Notes under the pieces: generated by a model
The model's database searches: none
What the model was told of the DNA's origin: nothing
Seen by the model: the letters and a program-made list of their open reading frames with translations, nothing else
DNA from: Pyricularia pennisetigena
Taxonomy: Eukaryota; Ascomycota; Sordariomycetes; Magnaporthales; Pyriculariaceae
Reading direction: 5' to 3'
Length of the DNA stretch: 64,000 nt
NCBI RefSeq assembly: GCF_004337985.1
Contig: NW_021940923.1
Coordinates: forward strand, 62,001 to 126,000
Shown: in pieces, positions 58,573 to 64,000 of the stretch
Layout of the letters: the number at the start of each line of letters is the position of its first letter
How positions within the stretch are numbered: the stretch's first letter is position 1
Position numbers and translations under genes: made by a program

Positions 58573-60010
58573 ATGCATGTCGACATCCCCAGCGTCCTAG
58601 CGGGATTTGCCTGCCTTGCAAGCGCCGTGTCCGGGACCGCCCTCCCGCCCGCGTCTTCGGCAGAGAAGCTCCTAGCTTCGTTGCAGAAGCAGGCCGTCGC
58701 GGCTTTGAAGGAGAGGGGAGCAGGTGCGAACGGATGCACAGTCGAGAATGCCGCTGTTAGGCGTGATTGGTGAGTGATTGAGAGCGGGTGGGAGTATTTT
58801 TTTTTTTTTTTTTTTTTTCTGGTCCAACGTTGCTTCGTCGCCACCTCTTAGACATCAACCCACACCACCACCACGACGATCCCAAGACAACAACCTCCCC
58901 TAGCGTGCGGGGAACGTCGTTTTGGGGATTTTGCATCGGGCGTCCTTTTGCGTCCGTGCTTTCCCCTTTGCACACCCTCTTTCTTTTTTATCGGTTCTAG
59001 TAGTACTAGTAGATAGTAAGTAGTAAGTACTAACAAAACAAAACAGGGCCAAGTTGAGCAAGAAAGAGCGCAAAGAGTACATCCGCGCCGTGCAGTGCCT
59101 CCGCTCGGCCCCCGCCAAAGGAGAGGCTTCCTTTGCGCCCGGGGCCAAGACGCGGTTCGACGACTTTGTGGCGGTCCACATTAACAACACGCTGACGATC
59201 CACGGCACGGGCAACTTCCTGACGTGGCACCGGTACATCACCTGGGCGTACGAGAAGGCGCTCCGCGACGAGTGCGGGTACAAGGGGACGCAGCCGTACT
59301 GGAACTGGTTCCACCGGGCCGACGACATGACCAAGTCGCCCGTGTTTGACGGGTCCGACACGTCGCTGGGCGGCAACGGCGAGTTCAAGGCGCACAACGG
59401 CACCCTGGGTGGCGGCGGCGCCATCTTCATCCCGCCGGGCCAGGGCGGCGGCTGCGTGACCGAGGGCCCGTTTGTCAACTTGTCCGCCAACATCGGGCCC
59501 GTGCGCCCGGGCATGGACGGGCTGCTGCCCTCGCCCACGGGACCGCTGGGGCCGAACCCGCGCTGCCTGTCGCGGGACCTGAGCAACGTGGTGTCGCGCA
59601 CCTACTTTACGCACGCGAACCTGCACAACCTGACGCTCGGCGCGGCGTCGGCGTCCATCGCCCTGATGCAGCTCGAGTTCCAGGGCCGGTTCGGCGATGG
59701 GTTCCTGGGCATGCACGGCGCCGGCCACTTTGGCGTGGGCGGCGAGGCGAGCGACCTCTTCTCGTCCATCAACGACCCGTCCTTTTACATGCACCACTCC
59801 ATGGTCGACTTTGTCTACTGGATCTGGCAGGCTCTGCACCCGGACCAGGCCGGCGACGTTGCCGGCACCATCACGGTCAACAACGACCCGCCCAGCAGGG
59901 CCACGAGGAAGGACGACCTGCTGAAGATGGGCGTCACGGCCCAGGACAGGCCCATTTCCGACCTGTTGGATACGCTGGGGGGCACGCCGGGATGCTATAT
60001 TTTTGAATGA
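58573..60010 (+). CDS. secreted tyrosinase / catechol oxidase
   Basis: Two exons (58573-58769, 59047-60010) give 386 residues. The N-terminus is a signal peptide (MHVDIPSVLAGFACLASAVSG). The CuA site is read at about 105-135: HINNTLTIHGTGNFLTWHRY carries the three His. The CuB site is at about 280-320: MHGAGHFGVGG and FYMHHSMVDFVYWIWQ supply the other three. NPRCLSRDLSN lies between them. The protein is short and lacks the long C-terminal lid of mushroom and Neurospora tyrosinases. It thus resembles the small secreted fungal catechol oxidases. It would oxidise phenols or catechols outside the cell, with possible roles in pigment formation or phenolic detoxification. The intron is unusually long (277 bases) and contains a T run, and a cryptic small exon cannot be excluded. 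Confidence 0.9.
58798..58819. repeat. poly-T tract in tyrosinase intron
   Basis: A homopolymer of about 20 T shortly after the donor. Confidence 0.9.
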
Positions 60011-61378
60011 AGGCGGAGAGGTTTGTATTGTGTTGGGGGGTGGGTTGGGGCTTGTAAATAATATGTACATATTATTGTCAGGGTTTTTTCCTTCTGGCCC
60101 TCGTCTCTGATCCAAACTTTGCCTAGATGCGTGTGATAAAAAACAAAAGTTCCATGAACAGTGTCCAAGCGCTCACGAAAATCTTGGTTCTGTACTTTTT
60201 TTTTTCCCAGGTACGTGGATCATTTGTGGTGTCATGTGGCAATGACTGTGGCAATGACTGTTTGTTTTACGCTTGATTGCTTACAGGACTGCTCCAAGGT
60301 GTTTTACAGCAAGTGGTTCGTCCCCATCCGATGCCGGTATCCGAGTATGGTCGTACCATTCCCTGTTTGCACGAGTAATGCCCCCGTTAGCCTAGCCACA
60401 TTGCAAGACGGGGCGGCCTCAACGAAGTGTTTCCCTTTTTTCTTTTTCTTTTTTTTTTTTTTTCTTGTCCTTTGCGCGTCCACAAGACAGGCAGAAATTT
60501 CGCTTCAATTGATAAAGATACCAGCAGATGGATGCTGGGACTCAACGAAGCTGTGTCGACGCCAAGAAGAAATAAAACACTAAAGCACCCATCCAGAGAT
60601 TGTCCGACATGCATCGCATGAACCTTTATCAGCGAGTCAGGGGAAGGCGAGATTCGACGGCAGGGGCAAAACGCAGCCAAGAATGTTAGGGTCCCGAGGC
60701 TCCCTCCCTTGGAACGGAGAAATGCGGAGACGAGCCCCGTGCAGCCCTCCAACGCTTACGACGTTAGGCGGGACCTTCCAATCTCGTTAATGAGGGTCGG
60801 CCGGATGGATACCTGTCGTCACCTGCGCTGGGACAAGTGGTTGGTTTAAGTGGGCAGAGGGGGCAAAATGATAGTAGTACTGTACTACAGTACTTGGTGG
60901 TTGGTGGTAAGTGGTAGGTGGTAGGTGGTAGGTGGTAGGTGTCATCTCATCTCTTCCCTCCCAAAATCAAGTTGTGCACGAGCGTCGATGGACCTTTTGA
61001 TCCCAGCCAAGTCCAACTTTGATCAAAAAGGGAATAACACTAGCGCCCTGCTGGCCCTGTTGTACGCTCCCGGACGTCCCTCCAAGAGAGATTGCGTCCC
61101 ACCAATAAATGCATCGACATTCGGCACATGTGCCGGAGCCCGTACATCGGGTGGCACATCGCGAAATGGGCAGTATCAGTAGCAGCAGCAGTGCCCTTTC
61201 TGCATCTGCATAAAACCAGCCGACAATTCCCATCTTGCATCGGGCATCTAGGGTGATGTTGGACTCATCCCGCTGACAGCCCCAAGACTACCCGCTGCCC
61301 ACCCGCGAGTTCAACCTTGTCGCCAGGAGCCGAACCCCCCCAGCCATCCAGTCCGAAACCAAGTCCCTTTAGGAAAAG
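60011..61378. other. intergenic with a GGTAGGT minisatellite
   Basis: No gene is recognised. A T run lies at 60450-60464 and a short tandem of GGTAGGT units at about 60905-60940. Confidence 0.5.
60893..60943. repeat. 7-bp tandem repeat (GGTAGGT)
   Basis: At least four nearly perfect units occur in succession, preceded by degenerate GGTGGTT-type units. Confidence 0.85.
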
Positions 61379-62186
61379 ATGCTTCCCAAGATCTTCACCC
61401 TCCTGGCCACCGCCGTCTCGGTCGTGTCAGCCGGACCCATCGCGGCTCGGGACGTCATCAACCACGATGCTGTCGTCGGCTTCCCGCAGTCCGTGCCCAA
61501 CACCAACGCCGGCCAGAACATGCTCCGCTTCAAGCCGTGGCTCAAGGTTTTCAGCGGCTGCGTGCCGTTCCCTGCGGTGGACCAATGGGGCAACACTGGG
61601 TAGGTCGTTTTATGTCTTGTTTCTTTTTTCTTTCTCGCCTCATATGAATTCCTTGACAAAAAAAAAAAACAAAAACTAACACCGCATACCAACCAACAGC
61701 GGCGGCCTCAAGACGTCCGGCGGCTCCTCGTCCGGCTGCTCCAAGAACCTCGGCCAGGTCTACGCGCGGGCGGGCACGCAGGCTGGACGCGGCGCCATCA
61801 TGTACTCGTGGTACATGCCCAAGGACTCGCCGTCGCCCGGCATGGGCCACCGCCACGACTGGGAGAACGTCATCATCTGGCTCGACGACGTCAACAGCCC
61901 CAACGCCCGCATCATTGGCGCCTCGGCCTCGGGCCACGGCGGCTACGACACGAGGGACAGCATCGCCACGGACGGCGACCGGGCCCTGATCCGCTACTTT
62001 AGCAACTGGCCCCTCAACCACCAGATGGGCTACACCGGCGACAGGGGCGGCGAGCAGCCCCTCGTCAGCTGGGACACCATGACCCAGGCCGCCCGGAACG
62101 CCCTCGAGTGGACCGACTTTGGCGCCGCTGGTGTGCCGTTCAAGGATGGCAGCTTCCAGAGCAACCTGGCCAAGGTTTTCAACTGA
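61379..62186 (+). CDS. NLP (necrosis- and ethylene-inducing protein, NPP1 family, type 1)
   Basis: Two exons (61379-61599, 61700-62186) give 235 residues. Residues 1-18 are a signal peptide (MLPKIFTLLATAVSVVSA). Two Cys follow at about 61 and 83, as in type 1 NLPs. The heptapeptide GHRHDWE at about 123-129 is complete, with AIMYSWYMPKD before it. HDAVVGF near residue 30 and the C-terminal YTGDRGGEQPLVSWD are also family-typical. NLPs are secreted. In cytolytic members the heptapeptide helps hold a divalent cation needed to bind plant sphingolipids and damage eudicot membranes. Others are non-toxic with unknown roles, and sequence alone does not say which applies here. No stops or frameshifts are seen. 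Size is normal for the family. Confidence 0.93.
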
Positions 62187-62593
62187 GCCTTCCTTGGCTT
62201 GTTTTGTTGAATGAAGCGCTTCCTCAAATTTCTGTAGTATATATTTATTTGGCTCTTGTATCTATCTATCTTTTATTGCTTAATGACTATTATTTCGTCT
62301 TTGCCCTCTAATCTCAATCGCTTGCATCCAAACATGGCCCGTGCCAGGTCTCAGCCCAGAAAAGCAGAAAATCCTCCCCCGCATGGATCCCTGATATCAT
62401 CTTTGACGATCTTTGCCTACCGTGGTGCAATCGCCCGACACCCTGCCACGCTATTGAGCGTGTCGAGTAATTTGCCGACGGATGAGGAAGGTAAACACGG
62501 TTAAAGTAGGAAATAATATTGCATGTTATAGCAGTCAAATTCCTGCTGCTAAAAGAAGCTGCCTTGTGATCGGCAAGCCACGTTGCCCGTTTC
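62187..62593. other. NLP 3' flank
   Basis: 3' UTR of the NLP gene and unassigned sequence. No gene is seen. Confidence 0.5.
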
Positions 62594-63990
62594 CTATCGC
62601 CTATCCTCTCCCAAAAAGGAAATTTCCAAAGGAGCTTTCGCCGTAAAGCCAGGCATGTAGCGCAATCCAATCTGGTGTCGAGATGTGCAAACATGATTGC
62701 GGCAAGAAAAAGAAAAGAAAACCTGGGGCGCAGATTGGTACAAGCCCCTAGTAGTCTGGGCATCCTCCGAGGACATGTATTTAGAATGTATATGATTCTC
62801 CTCTCTGCCGACAAGCTCTTCTGCGATACGCTGAGCATATACGAGGCATCGTTGTTGTGTATCAACACAATTGACAATATCTCGAGCATGGCGAAGAGTC
62901 TCGATTCATCAACTCGTTGAAAGCAGGTTGACATTTCCGATCCATGGCGCACAGGACTTCAACCCAGTTGTTGTAACGGGATTCCTTGGGGGTGAAGACC
63001 CTCCATATAAGCCTGCCAAGGTCTCGAAACTCCCAAATCATCAAAGCATCGACCAAGAATTCAAACAGCTTGACCCAGGCCAAGGAGCCTGGTCAGCTTT
63101 ATGATCCCAAGGAGAACCCTCATCTAGATATGCATTAAACACCCATTAGTTCAAGACCTGGTCTAAAGCAAAGAGCCTCTAATGAAAATTGATACTTCAC
63201 TTGAGACAAGCATGCCTCTGCCGAGTCTAGAGCTGGCCAATGGTCAACCAAAAGCGACGGTGCCTCCTTCGTAATTTTTTGCTGCTCCAATATGGGCCAG
63301 GGGACCAAGTCCGCCCCAATGAGAAACTTCCAGTTAATCCCCAAGGCGTCGGAAATATCATACTTTGGTCTCACCCCCGCCAGGCAACCAAGCTTCTCTA
63401 TCTGCCCAGTTTCGAACAGATACCGCCCGTACTGGCCTTGGATGTACCTGTTGTCTAAGCGGTGAGCCAGGTGTTGCTCGAGCCAGCTGAAAATCAACTG
63501 GAACTTGCCGAGTCTCCGGGAGTCGCGAAAACTTGACGAGGCTGTCTCTCAGATCGTCCACTACAGGAACTTGTATGCGTTTCGTCTGCAGCCCTCTCGA
63601 GTCTGCCTTTCTGTCACCACCGACAGCGATAAGCTCCTCGGAGGAATTATCCGTGTTCAGCTCTCTAATCCACGAGACGAACTTTTGCTTTTCAATGCGT
63701 AGCGCTTGAATTTGAGTCCTGTTGCATTTTCTTCATCAACTGTCTGTCGAAGCCTGAAGAGTAGAACGTGGCGGCAGCGTCGCGCAGATCTGGCCGTGCA
63801 AATGACACATCATGGGCCGCGGTGTAACAGGCAATGAAACAACCTGCACCAAAGCCAGCTCGAAGATATTGCAAAGGGGCTGGACAAGGCAATGCAGATG
63901 GATAAACTCGACCGGGCTCCTGTGAAGATTCCAGTGTGGAATTCTCTGGACAGCCCACTCAAGATTTGTTCCTCCACAGTTCCATTCCAA
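62594..63990 (-). pseudogene. fragmented unknown gene, probably decayed or multi-exon
   Basis: On the - strand several segments read like protein but sit in different frames. One is near 63720-63540 (QALRIEKQKFVSWIRELNTD). Another is 63497-63135 (FSWLEQHLAHRLDN, then DISDALGINWKFLIGADL). A third is 63083-62920 (WVKLFEFLVDALMIWEFRDL). A fourth is 62890-62660 (DTQQRCLVYAQRIAEELVG). Charged, helical character is shared by all. Some borders could be introns (for example CAG|GTTTTC near 62720), but stops between others have no clear splice solution. I do not recognise the family, and it may continue beyond the window. Confidence 0.35.
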
Positions 63991-64000
63991 ATCCGAGCAG

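Noticed and set aside
59030..60115. 361-codon antisense frame over the tyrosinase
   Set aside because: It is an Arg/Val/Gly-rich shadow of GC-rich codons. Both copper sites are on the + strand.
60893..60943. possible CRISPR-like or telomeric array
   Set aside because: Units are contiguous 7-mers without spacers, and the motif is not the fungal TTAGGG telomere repeat.

Overview
The window is nuclear DNA of a filamentous ascomycete (Pezizomycotina, most likely a Sordariomycete). The evidence is short GT..AG introns with internal CTAAC-type branch sites, an APSES/ankyrin cell-cycle factor of the Mbp1 type, a PTH11-like seven-helix receptor, an NLP necrosis-inducing protein, and a transposon-rich AT block carrying the C-to-T / G-to-A signature of repeat-induced point mutation (RIP). 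A plant-associated member of the Magnaporthales would fit the effector-like genes, but this is an inference from gene content and I ran no search.

Region 1 (1-15,000) is an AT-rich, RIP-mutated repeat block. It holds a badly decayed Ty1/copia relic on the + strand (about 480-4620) and a structurally complete copia insertion on the - strand (6484-12897) with two 662-bp LTRs, a 5-bp TTCGT target duplication and a half-tRNA(iMet) primer site. It also holds a partial third LTR, an inverted copy of a second LTR-like family, tRNA-shaped sequences and a GC-rich palindromic island. Region 2 (15,000-21,600) is the border. It has a chitin-binding gene killed by in-frame stops, an apparently intact four-exon ferroportin-family metal transporter, and a broken zinc-type alcohol dehydrogenase.

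Region 3 (22,000-41,450) is mostly gene space. It encodes a Ser/Pro-rich single-pass membrane protein, the Mbp1-like factor (divergent from an aldo-keto reductase), a small secreted or anchored protein, a two-domain secreted protein of unknown role, a 90-aa secreted protein with the layout of a MAX-fold effector, and a GH18 chitinase. Region 4 (41,450-54,500) has a long gene-free stretch, then a Gln-rich cytosolic protein with a long spliced leader, a SLC35F/EamA transporter and an F-box protein. Region 5 (54,800-64,000) has the PTH11-like receptor, a secreted tyrosinase/catechol oxidase and an NLP. It ends in fragmented reading frames on the - strand.

How the genes relate: there is no operon-like or single-pathway cluster. 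The theme is surface and host interface: secreted proteins (MAX-like, NLP, tyrosinase, a two-domain secreted protein), a receptor, chitin-related genes and a metal transporter, lying next to a RIP-mutated transposon block. This resembles the fast-evolving compartments known from plant-associated fungi. Housekeeping genes (Mbp1, SLC35F, Gln-rich protein, F-box) are interspersed. Exon borders below were chosen by hand from GT/AG sites, and each multi-exon model keeps the reading frame.
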